Source: Desulfatitalea alkaliphila
GTDB taxonomy: Bacteria > Desulfobacterota > Desulfobacteria > Desulfobacterales > Desulfosarcinaceae
DNA length: 64,000 nucleotides
Direction: 5' to 3'
Assembly: GCF_022968795.1 (NCBI RefSeq)
Contig: NZ_JALJRB010000027.1
Span: forward strand, 1 to 64,000
Below are positions 52,452-60,917 of the stretch, one piece after another. The notes below the pieces were generated by a model that was not told the DNA's origin, did not search any database, and was given only the letters and a program-made list of their open reading frames with translations. Numbering within the stretch: the stretch's first letter is position 1; each line of letters begins with the position of its first letter. Position numbers and translations under genes: made by a program.

Positions 52452-53069
52452 TCACCGGGTGTTTCGCAAACCTTGTCGTTTGATACGCAGCAAACCGGGG
52501 CTGTGATTGATGTACATCAAGGGCGAACGGCACCCCATTTCCATAAAATAGGTCTCCAGCCAGTCGAAAAGCACCGGGCGATCAGGCCAGCGATACCCCT
52601 TGGCCTCTTGTTGCAGGGCCTCCCAGGCGGCCTCCGTATCCTTGCGCCCTTCAAACACCCGCGCTTGCACCGGGTCGCACAGAAACATGGCGCACATCAA
52701 CGGGCGCACCTCCCAGCGGCATCCCGCCGGACCCAGATAGGTGCATTTTTGAGGGTGATGCGGCTGTTGCAGGGCCTGAAACAGATCTTCCATCTGCGCC
52801 GCGGAAGCGCTCAGGGCGTTGATCACGCCATCGGCCCAAAAGGTGACGATGCCGTCCTTGCTGCAGCAGGCGCTGAGGCGGTTGGTGAAACAGTTTCGCG
52901 TGCAGTGCTCTCCGAAGTGGGTGCTCAGAAAGCGGTCCACCCGCTGCCGAAAATCGCGATAGGGGGCGATGCGCTCCTGTAAACCGCCCCTCTGGGTGGG
53001 GTCCAGGAGGCTGATTCGACTCATTATGAGAGACAATGCATCCCATTGTTCTCTTTGATAATCGTTCAT
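52452..53069 (-). CDS. Cysteine-rich protein of unknown function
   Basis: 205 residues from ATG 53069 (TTG 53117 possible, no clear ribosome site). Eight cysteines in the middle: CTRNC, then ACCSKDG, KCTYLGPAGCRW and LMCAMFLCDP, a spacing like a metal or iron-sulfur cluster protein (YkgJ-like in style, not clearly that family). N-terminal part is helical, C-terminal part carries MEMGCRSPLMYINHSPG. Convergent with pfaA, 3 nt between the two stops. Membrane segments absent. Confidence 0.65.
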   Translation of the reverse strand: MNDYQREQWDALSLIMSRISLLDPTQRGGLQERIAPYRDFRQRVDRFLSTHFGEHCTRNCFTNRLSACCSKDGIVTFWADGVINALSASAAQMEDLFQALQQPHHPQKCTYLGPAGCRWEVRPLMCAMFLCDPVQARVFEGRKDTEAAWEALQQEAKGYRWPDRPVLFDWLETYFMEMGCRSPLMYINHSPGLLRIKRQGLRNTR

Positions 53070-53249
53070 CTGATTTTTGCTTGACAAATCCGGTCTCCTG
53101 GTTGAAAACGGGCCCAATTCCCATACTGGTCATTCGATACTGCTCTTCGCACCTGCACCTGTTTCAGGCGGGTGACGGGAAATTGCCGGCAATCGGCGGA
53201 TTGCGCGACGGCTTTTCCCGCGCCCTGCCGTCTCGATCCGGAGTCGAAC

Positions 53250-54536
53250 ATGATAGAGCAATCAGACCCTGAAGTCCATCCACTGAGTGCCATCGCAATC
53301 CCCTTCGCCCCAATTGAAAAGCGGCGCGCCGCCAGGGAAACAAGACCCGCCGAGCCCCCCGGCCCCGAACTGGATCCATCGGCCATCGCGGCCCCTGCAT
53401 TGCTTTTGGACCGTCGCTTGCGCATCATCTGGCAAAACGCAACCGCCGCTTCCCGCATATGGCAGAATACGGCCGATGCGGTCGCCCATCGGGACGCGCC
53501 CCCTTCCCTCTTCGATCTGCTGTTCGATACCGGATTCCAATCCAAGGTGGACAATTGGCGCCAATGGATCGCATTTTTTCTTCGCCAAGCCTTGACCTTC
53601 TTGTCGCAATCGCAGCTGCGGCAATTGATCGACGCCAGGGAGGGCCGGCCGGGAGAGTGTCTGCGCGCCCTGCTCAACGGATTGGACGTCGCGGACACGC
53701 CGTCTTGCGCGTCGACTGACCAATTACGACAAACCCTCGCCGATGGTCGCTCTGTGCGGTATGCCGTTTTCGGCACCACCTTCGGCGAACAACGTCTGAT
53801 AATCTTCGAGGGCGGCGGCGAGGATTCGGCCGCGCCGCTTCATGCCCGCTTGGCCTGGCTGCGGCAACACCAACGCCCCGTTTATAGCCCGCTGTGTATA
53901 TTGGCCGCCCGACTGGACAAAGCCGACATCTTGCAAGATGAATTGCTGGACGATGCCTACGCACAGTTGGTGGAGAGCCTTTTACAGATGGCCATGAAGG
54001 TCATGGCGGAGCATGGCGGCCTGTTTCACCATCAAGCAGGCACCGCTTTCCAAGGCATTTTCCTGCCCTCCGATCCAACCGAACCACTGCGCCCGATAGA
54101 CGCACTCGCTTGCGCCCTGAACCTGAAACGATGCATGGCGGATCTCACGCGGGAGTGGAAAATCCGCATCGGCTGGCGCCATCCGCTGCGACTGAACATG
54201 GGGTTGCATGCCGCTGAAGGTCCCGTGCGTCTGTGCAACACCGCCTGCGGCGAACAGGTAATGGTCCTGGGGGACAACCAACGGACCGCCCAGCTGCTTG
54301 CCCGGTTGGCCGACGATGGCCGGATCTGGGCCACCAAGAACTTGATGCGCCGTCTGGCCGGCCAGGAGTTGCAATCGATCCGCTTCGGCGTTCACCCGCA
54401 AGGTGGTGACGCCCGAACCTTTGTTGCCCAAGGTTTCGCGCGCATTTCCGATCTGGCATCCAAAGCCTGCCCCACTTCCCTGACGGACGCCATTGCAAAC
54501 GTAGTCGTGACCCAGCTTATGGAGCGACAAGGGTGA
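53250..54536 (+). CDS. PAS-like plus degenerate class III cyclase-domain protein
   Basis: 428 residues from ATG 53250 with CCGGAGTCG upstream; the frame opens at 53172. Residues about 45-90 (ALLLDRRLRIIWQNATAA) look like the first half of a PAS fold. The C-terminal 200 residues match nucleotide cyclase architecture: NMGLHAAEGPVRLCNTACG and then VMVLGDNQRTAQLLARLADDGRIW without its ends. The usual first metal Asp is not where expected (LCILAARLDKADI), so catalysis is doubtful. Convergent with a GGDEF gene, 10 nt between the stops. A signalling role is inference. Confidence 0.65.
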   Translation: MIEQSDPEVHPLSAIAIPFAPIEKRRAARETRPAEPPGPELDPSAIAAPALLLDRRLRIIWQNATAASRIWQNTADAVAHRDAPPSLFDLLFDTGFQSKVDNWRQWIAFFLRQALTFLSQSQLRQLIDAREGRPGECLRALLNGLDVADTPSCASTDQLRQTLADGRSVRYAVFGTTFGEQRLIIFEGGGEDSAAPLHARLAWLRQHQRPVYSPLCILAARLDKADILQDELLDDAYAQLVESLLQMAMKVMAEHGGLFHHQAGTAFQGIFLPSDPTEPLRPIDALACALNLKRCMADLTREWKIRIGWRHPLRLNMGLHAAEGPVRLCNTACGEQVMVLGDNQRTAQLLARLADDGRIWATKNLMRRLAGQELQSIRFGVHPQGGDARTFVAQGFARISDLASKACPTSLTDAIANVVVTQLMERQG

Positions 54537-54546
54537 GCGAGGACGG

Positions 54547-55539
54547 CTACGATCCGGTGGTGGAAACGGATGGGGCGGGTGGGTTGCCCGGCACCGCCGA
54601 TGCGACACTGACGCGGTCACGCCCCTTTTCTTTACAGAGATACAGTTGCCGATCCGCCGCGTTGATCAATTGGTCCATGGAAACATCCGCGTCGCCATGT
54701 CGCCCCCAATGCACCGTGGCACCACCAAAGCTGCAGGTGATGCACAGCTCCACGTCATCGCAAGTCACGGTGTTGCGGCAGACCACTTGCCGTGCCCGTT
54801 CGGCCATGATGCGCGCACCGTCGAGATCGGTCTCGGGCAGCACAATCAAAAACTCCTCGCCGCCATAACGCACGACCCAATCCACATCCTGCCGCACCTG
54901 GTTCCGCAAATCGAGGGCGAAGTGACGCAAGACCGTGTCGCCGGCCTGATGTCCATGGGTGTCGTTGACCGACTTGAAATGATCGATGTCCGCAATCACC
55001 ACCGACAACGGATGGCCGTAACGCCGCGAACGTTCCATCTCCCGGGGCAGTCGTTCATTTAAATAGGCACGATTGAAGCAGCCGGTCAGCGGGTCGGTGA
55101 TAGACAAAAGGCGAATCTCGTCATTGGCCTGTTTCAATGATTGCTCAAGGCGCAGAATCCGGATTCCGGTATTGATCCGCGCCAGCAGTTCGGCGGAGTG
55201 AATCGGTTTGGTCAGGTAATCGTCGGCCCCCGAGTGCAGCCCCGAAACAATGTCCGTTTTGGAGTCCCGCGCGGTGATCAGCAGTATGTACACATAACGG
55301 TCGGTCTTTTTCTCCCGGATCAACCGGCAAAGTGCGGGCCCGTCGATTTCAGGCATCATCCAGTCGGTCAGCACTATGGGACAAAATTGCCGCTCCAGTT
55401 GGGCCAAAGCTTCCTTGCCGTTAACGACGCCCAGCACCTCGAAACCGGCCTTTTTCAGATAGCGGGTGATCAGGGCGCGTGTCACCGCGTCATCGTCCAC
55501 GACAAGAATTGGGAAATCGGTCGGCATGGGAAAATCCAT
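54547..55539 (-). CDS. Response regulator with GGDEF diguanylate cyclase domain
   Basis: 330 residues. Residues 8-125 are a REC domain: LVVDDDAVTRALI, the phosphoacceptor Asp in VLTDWMMPEIDG and YLTKPI with the conserved Lys. Residues 145-315 are a GGDEF domain with DPLTGCFNRAYL and the active YGGEEFLIVL. Five residues before GGEEF the sequence is QDVD rather than RxxD, so product inhibition at the I-site is probably absent. PleD/WspR-like single-REC layout. ATG 55527 is an alternative start. No cognate kinase lies next to it. Confidence 0.9.
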   Translation of the reverse strand: MDFPMPTDFPILVVDDDAVTRALITRYLKKAGFEVLGVVNGKEALAQLERQFCPIVLTDWMMPEIDGPALCRLIREKKTDRYVYILLITARDSKTDIVSGLHSGADDYLTKPIHSAELLARINTGIRILRLEQSLKQANDEIRLLSITDPLTGCFNRAYLNERLPREMERSRRYGHPLSVVIADIDHFKSVNDTHGHQAGDTVLRHFALDLRNQVRQDVDWVVRYGGEEFLIVLPETDLDGARIMAERARQVVCRNTVTCDDVELCITCSFGGATVHWGRHGDADVSMDQLINAADRQLYLCKEKGRDRVSVASAVPGNPPAPSVSTTGS

Positions 55540-55693
55540 TCTCCGGGTGAAACTGGATCGGGATGCTGTGGTAATTAAATAATAATTGGTTTAATATCAA
55601 ACAATTGATCATTAACAAAGCACAAACTGGATCATGACCCGAAGAAGGCGGTGAATTCGATTCAACAAAAAATTGTCGGCCTACCATGGATGC

Positions 55694-55722
55694 TTGACCC
55701 CCTATCCGCGGCTTGCTATAGA
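55694..55722 (+). promoter_or_regulatory. Promoter of the 55792-59969 operon
   Basis: TTGACC (55694-55699), 17-nt spacer, TATAGA (55717-55722), about 70 nt before ATG 55792. Confidence 0.6.
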
Positions 55723-55791
55723 AATAACGATGAATATTGAGGTGATCCGACTGTCGGCACCGAGCCAATCGAACACAAGGAGCGCATCACC

Positions 55792-56025
55792 ATGCCGGAG
55801 AACCAGGGGGACAAACTGCTGGTCAATGTGAACATTGAAATCACCGCCGCCGCCCTCCAAGCGATTGTTGCCAACGCCAAGCGAATGGCGCCCAGAAATT
55901 CCAACGGAACCTACCGCGTTGATACCGCCGATCAGGTCAGCGCCATCATCAGCCGTTTTCTGGATACCCGGGGCTTCGAGCAGTTCGCCCGTGACAGCAC
56001 CAACTACGAACCCTCTGCTTCCTGA
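55792..56025 (+). CDS. Small protein of unknown function preceding crotonase genes
   Basis: 77 residues with CACAAGGAGCG before ATG 55792. VNVNIEITAAALQAIVANAK is an amphipathic helix region, followed by a polar GTYRVDTADQVSAIISRFL. No membrane segment and no recognised domain. It is the first gene of an apparent operon with two crotonases and an acyl-CoA synthetase, so it may be an accessory subunit (inference). Confidence 0.7.
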   Translation: MPENQGDKLLVNVNIEITAAALQAIVANAKRMAPRNSNGTYRVDTADQVSAIISRFLDTRGFEQFARDSTNYEPSAS

Positions 56026-56092
56026 GCGTCGGCGCCCCGTCGTCAAACGCCGGTCACCATCACCCGCCTTTCCGCCATAAGGAGACTTACAA

Positions 56093-56857
56093 ATGGATCT
56101 GGAAACCATCCGGTACTTGAAGGCCGATGGCATTGCCACCATCATGCTCAATCGTCCCAAGGTGCTCAACGCCATGAACAAACAGCTTTGGCTCGATCTG
56201 CAATCCGCCCTGACCGATGCCCGGCAGGACGAAGCGGTCAAAGTGGTGGTCATCACCGGTGAGGGGCGCGCCTTCTCAACCGGCGCCGACCTCAAAGACT
56301 CCAAGGATCGCCCGCCGGACAAGTACCGGGACTACCTGGAATCGCTCCAGGAGGTGTCGCGCCAGATTCTGCGTTTTGAAAAGCCGACCATTGCCGCCGT
56401 CAACGGCTACGCCTTGGGATCGGGATATGAACTGGCCCTGGCCTGCGACATCCGCATTGCCGCCGAGGAGGCCCAGATCGGTTCCCCCGAAGCGCGGGTG
56501 GCCTCTTCCATCACCGGCGGCGCCTTTCGTTTGATTCAGCAATTGGTCGGGCCGGGCAAGGCCAAGGAGCTGCTCTTCACCGCCGACACCATCGACGGCC
56601 GCGAAGCCGAGCGCATCGGCCTGGTCAACAAGGCGGTGCCGGCCGAACAATTGATGGAAGAGGTGTATGCCATGGCCGGTCGGATCGCGCAAAACGCCAT
56701 GTTTTCACTGAAAATGATCAAACGGGGGCTCCACCTGGCCAGTGGGGAAATGAGCCTGGAAGCGCTGATGGATTTTGAGGTCGAGGCTTGTCTGGCCTGT
56801 GTTGCCACCAAAAGCCGCGGTGATGCCCTGGATCGTTTCGAGAAACGCAAACAATAA
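56093..56857 (+). CDS. Enoyl-CoA hydratase/isomerase (crotonase) family protein
   Basis: 254 residues. Crotonase features: IATIMLNRPKVLNAMNKQLW, the oxyanion-hole segment GRAFSTGADLKD, and both catalytic Glu positions kept in ALGSGYELALACD and QIGSPEARVASSITGG. Therefore a true hydratase is possible. TAAGGAG precedes ATG 56093; 17 nt separate it from the acyl-CoA synthetase. Takes part in acyl-CoA metabolism in the cytoplasm; chain specificity unknown. Confidence 0.88.
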   Translation: MDLETIRYLKADGIATIMLNRPKVLNAMNKQLWLDLQSALTDARQDEAVKVVVITGEGRAFSTGADLKDSKDRPPDKYRDYLESLQEVSRQILRFEKPTIAAVNGYALGSGYELALACDIRIAAEEAQIGSPEARVASSITGGAFRLIQQLVGPGKAKELLFTADTIDGREAERIGLVNKAVPAEQLMEEVYAMAGRIAQNAMFSLKMIKRGLHLASGEMSLEALMDFEVEACLACVATKSRGDALDRFEKRKQ

Positions 56858-56874
56858 AGGAATGGGTTGACGCA

Positions 56875-59025
56875 ATGGGACTGGAAAAAGTCATGCGCCC
56901 CGGCTCGGTCGCGGTCGTGGGCGCCTCCAAATCGGAAACCAAGCGCGGCTATCAGAGCATCCGCACTCTGCTCGAAGGCAAATATGAAGGCTGGATATTT
57001 CCCATCAATCCCAAGGAGGACTACATCCTGGGGTTGCGCTGTCACAAAAGCATCTCCGAGATCGAGCAGCCGGTGGATGTGGCCCTGATTTGCACTCCCG
57101 CGGCCACTGTTCCCAAAATTTTGGAAGAGTGCGGTCAAAAAGGGGTGGGCGGCGCCGTCATCCTGGCCGGCGGTTTCCGGGAAACCGGTCAGTCGGGCCG
57201 CAAGCTGGAAGAGGAGATCGTGGAAGTGGCCCGGCGTCACAACATAAGGTTGATCGGGCCCAACACCTCCGGCATGCTTAACCTGGTGGACAGTCTCAAT
57301 CTGGTGGGTTTGCGCGATGTGCCCAAGGGGGAGATCGCGCTGCTGAGCCAGAGCGGCAACATGGCATTGAGCCTGATCACCGAAGCAAAACTGAAAAGCC
57401 GCAAGGGGTTTTCCTACTATGTGGGCGTGGGCAACGAGGCCGACATCCGTTTTCATGAATATTTGGAGTATTTCCGGTCTGATCCCAGCACTCGCGCCAT
57501 CCTGATGTATGTGGAAGGCATGCGGGACGGACGCTCCTTTCTGCAGCAGGCCTACCTGACCTCCCAGGAAAAGCCGATCATCCTGCTTAAGAGCGGCCGT
57601 TCGACCACCGGCAAGAAATCGGCCGGCTCCCACACCGGGGCCCTGGCCGGCATGTCGGAAGTGGCCAAGGGGGCCTTCGAACGGGCCGGCATCACCGTCA
57701 TCGACAACTCGGACGAACTGTTTCCCGTGGCCGAAACCCTCTCCAGCGCTCCTCCCATCCGCAACAACCAGGTGGCCATCCTGGCCGACGGCGGCGGTCA
57801 TGCCACCATCGCCGCCGACATCCTGACCGATCACGGCATCAAGTTGCCCGAGCTGGAGGAGAAAACCAAGGAGCGGCTGCGCCAAATCCTGCCGGCCGCC
57901 GCCTCGGTGGTCAATCCGGTGGATGTGGCCGGCGGCACCGATGCCGACCCCTCCCTGTTTGCCGACTGCGCCAAAATCATCCTCCAGGATGCTAATGTCG
58001 GCGGCCTGCTGCTGGTGGGTCTCTTTGGCGGCTATGGCATCCGCTTTGCCGAATCCTTGGCCCTGAAAGAGGAAGACGCCGCCCACCAGATGGGCAAAAT
58101 GGTGACCAAGCGGCACAAACCCATTGTGATCCACAGTTTGTACAATTCTGAAAGGCCCCACTCTCTGGAGCTGTGCCGTTACTACAATTTGCCTGTGTAC
58201 GACTCTCTGGATGTGGCCTGCAAATGCATCGCCGTGCTGGCCGAGTACGGCAACTATTTGAAGAGCTACCATGCCAAGACCAACTTCGTCTTCAACTGGG
58301 GCGCCAAAGCCAAGCCCGAGGGACGTGCCATTCTGGCCAAGGCGCAAGCCGAAGGGCGCAACAGCCTGCTGGAGCATGAGGCCAAGCGCCTGTTTCAGTT
58401 GCATGGCGCGCCGGTCAAGCCTGGCCGCCTGGCCGCCTCGGAGGATGAAGCCGTACAAGCCGCGCGGGAGATCGACGGGCCGGTGGTGATGAAGATCGTC
58501 TCGCCGGACATCCTGCACAAAAGCGATGCCGGCGGCGTTAAACTCAGCCTGGCCGGCGAAACCGACATCCGCAATGCCCACGCCCAGATCCTGCAAAATG
58601 CCAAGGCCTTCAATTCCGACGCCGACATCCGCGGCGTCCTGGTGGAGCCCATGATTCAGGAGGAGGGTGTGGAAATCATCATCGGCACCAAGATCGACGA
58701 ACAGTTCGGCCCGGTGATCATGTACGGTCTGGGCGGCATCATGGTGGAAATCCTAAAGGACGTGGCCTTTCGCGTGCTGCCGATTTCACGCTTGACCGCC
58801 CGCACCATGATCGAGGAAACCCTTTCGGCCCCCATCCTCAAGGGCGTTCGCGGCACCCCGCCCTACGATATCAAGGTCCTGGTCAATTTACTGTTGATGG
58901 TTTCCGACATCGTGGAAGCTTATCCGGACATCGAGGAGATGGATATCAACCCGGTCATTTTGCACCACAAAGGCGCCTCCCTGGCGGATGCCCGCATCAT
59001 CCTGAAATCGGGTGATGCCGGATAG
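56875..59025 (+). CDS. NDP-forming acyl-CoA synthetase (ACD type, fused alpha-beta)
   Basis: 716 residues. Residues 5-130 CoA-binding Rossmann domain (SVAVVGASKSETKRGYQSI), then succinyl-CoA ligase-like domains: LLSQSGNMAL, and the phospho-His region KSGRSTTGKKSAGSHTGALAG without its last residue. Residues about 490-716 are an ATP-grasp beta domain (VVMKIVSPDILHKSDAGGV). It interconverts acyl-CoA and acid plus nucleoside triphosphate, allowing ATP synthesis from acyl-CoA. In context with crotonases, a role in anaerobic acid or aromatic ring degradation is possible. Confidence 0.9.
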   Translation: MGLEKVMRPGSVAVVGASKSETKRGYQSIRTLLEGKYEGWIFPINPKEDYILGLRCHKSISEIEQPVDVALICTPAATVPKILEECGQKGVGGAVILAGGFRETGQSGRKLEEEIVEVARRHNIRLIGPNTSGMLNLVDSLNLVGLRDVPKGEIALLSQSGNMALSLITEAKLKSRKGFSYYVGVGNEADIRFHEYLEYFRSDPSTRAILMYVEGMRDGRSFLQQAYLTSQEKPIILLKSGRSTTGKKSAGSHTGALAGMSEVAKGAFERAGITVIDNSDELFPVAETLSSAPPIRNNQVAILADGGGHATIAADILTDHGIKLPELEEKTKERLRQILPAAASVVNPVDVAGGTDADPSLFADCAKIILQDANVGGLLLVGLFGGYGIRFAESLALKEEDAAHQMGKMVTKRHKPIVIHSLYNSERPHSLELCRYYNLPVYDSLDVACKCIAVLAEYGNYLKSYHAKTNFVFNWGAKAKPEGRAILAKAQAEGRNSLLEHEAKRLFQLHGAPVKPGRLAASEDEAVQAAREIDGPVVMKIVSPDILHKSDAGGVKLSLAGETDIRNAHAQILQNAKAFNSDADIRGVLVEPMIQEEGVEIIIGTKIDEQFGPVIMYGLGGIMVEILKDVAFRVLPISRLTARTMIEETLSAPILKGVRGTPPYDIKVLVNLLLMVSDIVEAYPDIEEMDINPVILHHKGASLADARIILKSGDAG

Positions 59026-59091
59026 CGCAAACGACCCCAAGGCCGGCCTTCGCATCGGCGTTATACATGCGCCGGTAGCCGGCTTTCAAAC

Positions 59092-59116
59092 CGTAGGGGC
59101 ACGGCACGCCGTGCCC
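59092..59116. repeat. Palindromic repeat (family P), copy
   Basis: CGTAGGGGCACGGCACGCCG and TGCCC, between the acyl-CoA synthetase and crotonase genes. Its flank CAATAAGACCCGATTC resembles the flank of the copy at 63881-63905. Confidence 0.85.
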
Positions 59117-59189
59117 AATAAGACCCGATTCTCGCAGATGCCGGTAATGCACACCATACTTTCACATTCAACCCCGAAAGGACGGCAAC

Positions 59190-59969
59190 ATGGCTTATGA
59201 TGAATTGCTCGTGGAGGTTTCGGAACAGTGGGTGGGCACCATCACCCTGAATCGGCCGGACCAGTTGAACACCTTCAACAGCGTCATGGCCGGATCACTC
59301 TACAAAGCCCTGTTGGACCTGGACAACGACCCCAAGGTGCGGGTGCTGGTGATCAAGGGCGCGGGCAAGGCTTTCTGCGCCGGCATTGATGTACATGAGC
59401 TGGAAGGCCAGACCACCCTCTCCTACCGGGAGTGGATCGAACGCATGGAACGGCCCCTGGTGGCGATCGCCAAACTGCATAAACCGGTGATCGCCCAAGT
59501 CCACGGTGTGGCCGCCGCCAACGGCATGGGTCTGGTGGCGGCGGCGGACCTGGCCATCGCAGCGGCCAATGCCCGCATGGGCCTGACCGCCATCAATGTC
59601 GGCCTCAACTGTGTCGGGCCGGTGATCCCCGTCTCCAAATCGGTGGGCCGTAAAAAAGCGCTGGAACTGCTGCTTTACGGCGACTTGATCCCCGCCGAGG
59701 AGGCATTGAACCTCGGATTGATCAACCGAACGGCACCTAAAGAAGAACTGGACGAAGAGACCCGCAAATGGGCGGAAACCCTGGCCCAAAAGAGCCCCAT
59801 CGCCGTCCAAATCGCCAAAACCGCCTACTACAACGCGGAGGACATGGCGTACCAGCAACAATTCGACTACATGAACGAAGCGTTCGCCCGCCTCTGCAGC
59901 ACCGACGATGCAAAAGAGGGGGTCAAGGCTTTCTTCGAAAAACGCAAACCGGTCTGGTCATTGAAATAA
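59190..59969 (+). CDS. Crotonase-family protein lacking both catalytic glutamates
   Basis: 259 residues with GAAAGGA before ATG 59190. The N-terminus VGTITLNRPDQLNTFNSVM and the oxyanion-hole segment GKAFCAGIDVHEL are typical. The position of the first catalytic Glu (GGGCELAL in hydratases) reads AANGMGLVAAADL and the second (FGQPE) reads MGLTAINVG, so both Glu are missing. A hydratase reaction is unlikely; hydrolase, isomerase, decarboxylase or lyase chemistry is known for such crotonases. The gene ends with the operon. Confidence 0.85.
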   Translation: MAYDELLVEVSEQWVGTITLNRPDQLNTFNSVMAGSLYKALLDLDNDPKVRVLVIKGAGKAFCAGIDVHELEGQTTLSYREWIERMERPLVAIAKLHKPVIAQVHGVAAANGMGLVAAADLAIAAANARMGLTAINVGLNCVGPVIPVSKSVGRKKALELLLYGDLIPAEEALNLGLINRTAPKEELDEETRKWAETLAQKSPIAVQIAKTAYYNAEDMAYQQQFDYMNEAFARLCSTDDAKEGVKAFFEKRKPVWSLK

Positions 59970-59970
59970 T

Positions 59971-60023
59971 AGTTTTAAGTTTTAAGTGTTAAGTTTTAAG
60001 TTAATGAATTCTATCGATTTTAT
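59971..60023 (+). repeat. AT-rich interspersed repeat (family R), copy
   Basis: GTTTTAAGTTTTAAGTGTTA, then AGTTTTAAG and TTAATGAATTCTATCGATTT. A P palindrome follows about 50 nt later (60074-60098), the same arrangement as at 63786-63905. Confidence 0.9.
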
Positions 60024-60073
60024 GGTGTTGGGGTTGGTCGAGCAGTTGAGCAAATACAACCCTTCCCCCAACC

Positions 60074-60140
60074 CGTAGGGGCACGGCATGCCGTGCCCGG
60101 GTAGCCCCGATCCACCCGCATGGCACGGCACGCCGTACCA
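60074..60140. repeat. Palindromic repeat (family P), full copy plus partial copy
   Basis: 60074-60098 is CGTAGGGGCACGGCATGCCG and TGCCC; 60120-60140 is the truncated form ATGGCACGGCACGCCGTACC. Confidence 0.85.
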
Positions 60141-60183
60141 AAGTTGCATGGGCGCGACCCAACAACCCTGACTTCCACCTGGC

Positions 60184-60205
60184 AATACGGATATCCATCC
60201 GTATT
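60184..60205. promoter_or_regulatory. 22-bp inverted repeat upstream of the sigma-54 promoter, candidate activator site
   Basis: AATACGGAT (60184-60192), ATCC, ATCCGTATT (60197-60205): perfect arms, 28 nt before the -24 box. Placement fits an upstream activating sequence, but sites usually lie 80-200 nt upstream and no second copy is seen, so this is tentative. Confidence 0.35.
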
Positions 60206-60232
60206 CAAAACACTTATGCAACATCACCACAC

Positions 60233-60248
60233 TGGCACGCCCCATGCT
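60233..60248 (+). promoter_or_regulatory. Sigma-54 (-24/-12) promoter of the DUF5320 gene
   Basis: TGGCACGCCCCATGCT: GG (60234-60235), exactly 10 nt, GC (60246-60247); one mismatch to TGGCACRNNNNTTGCW. About 90 nt before ATG 60337. Confidence 0.75.
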
Positions 60249-60336
60249 ATGTTTAACTTTTGAGCAGTTACCGCGCAAACAGCGCTCCTATGGTTTGCAC
60301 GGTTCATCGATCTGATTGGGAAAGGAGGATAGGATC

Positions 60337-60708
60337 ATGCCTGGAGGAGATCGTACAGGACCAATGGGAATGGGCGCCATGACCGGGCGTGGGGCTGGTT
60401 TCTGCGGCGGCTACGCACAACCCGGTGTCAGCCGCTTCGGATTCGGTGCCGGGCTCGGTCGGGGCCGTGGTGCGGGGGTCGGACGCGGATGGCGCAATCG
60501 CTACTATGCCACCGGTATTCCCGGTTTCATGCGCTTCGGCGGTTTCGGGGGCGGTTATGCCACGCCTAATCAGCCGCTCGATGCCCGCACGGAGAAGCAG
60601 GAATTGCAGCACGAAGCCGAGTTGCTGCAAAACCAATTGCAAGCAATTGAGCGGCGTCTGGCCGAAATAGCCAGCGCCTCGGCTTCCGCAAATTCGCAAG
60701 AGGACTAA
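60337..60708 (+). CDS. DUF5320 family Gly/Met-rich protein
   Basis: 123 residues from ATG 60337 with AAAGGAGG at 60321-60328. The N-terminus MPGGDRTGPMGMGAMTGRGA and the single Cys in GAGFCGGYAQPG are typical of DUF5320, followed by a Gly/Arg/Phe-rich middle and a C-terminal coiled coil (EKQELQHEAELLQNQLQAIE). Function unknown; such proteins occur next to NifX/ORP-type proteins in anaerobes. A perfect hairpin follows the stop. Confidence 0.85.
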   Translation: MPGGDRTGPMGMGAMTGRGAGFCGGYAQPGVSRFGFGAGLGRGRGAGVGRGWRNRYYATGIPGFMRFGGFGGGYATPNQPLDARTEKQELQHEAELLQNQLQAIERRLAEIASASASANSQED

Positions 60709-60715
60709 TTTAGAC

Positions 60716-60776
60716 CGGAGGCCGTCCGGATATCGCCGAGGCAACGATGGTCTCGGCGATATCCGGACGGCCTCCG
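60716..60776. terminator. Perfect 25-bp hairpin after the DUF5320 gene
   Basis: Stem 60716-60740 pairs without mismatch with 60752-60776 across an 11-nt loop (GCAACGATGGT). It begins CGGAGGCCGTCC. There is no T tract, so it may block exonucleases or act on both strands rather than terminate intrinsically. Confidence 0.55.
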
Positions 60777-60834
60777 CGGGTGGCACCGGAAAATGGTTGC
60801 CGGTGTTGCGCAGCAACAAGAGGTCATGCGCATC
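60775..60834. repeat. Interspersed repeat (family H), copy 2
   Basis: Imperfect reverse complement of 23574-23636, directly abutting the hairpin. It keeps TTGCGCAGCAA and CCGCGGGTGGC. Confidence 0.7.
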
Positions 60835-60863
60835 AATGCCGCCATCGGGACCTGGCGGGCCAG

Positions 60864-60891
60864 TTTTAAGTTTTGGGCCCAAAACTTAAAA
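60864..60891. repeat. 28-bp perfect palindrome
   Basis: TTTTAAGTTTTGGG joined directly to its reverse complement. It looks like two inverted R-element ends meeting at GGGCCC, enclosed by GGGCC(AG) and (C)GGCCC. Confidence 0.8.
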
Positions 60892-60917
60892 CGGCCCACA
60901 GGGCCCGCTGTGGATGT

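Noticed and set aside
53081-53109. Promoter with perfect TTGACA before the cyclase-like gene
   Set aside because: At 17 or 18 nt spacing the -10 position reads GAAAAC/AAAACG, which does not resemble TATAAT.
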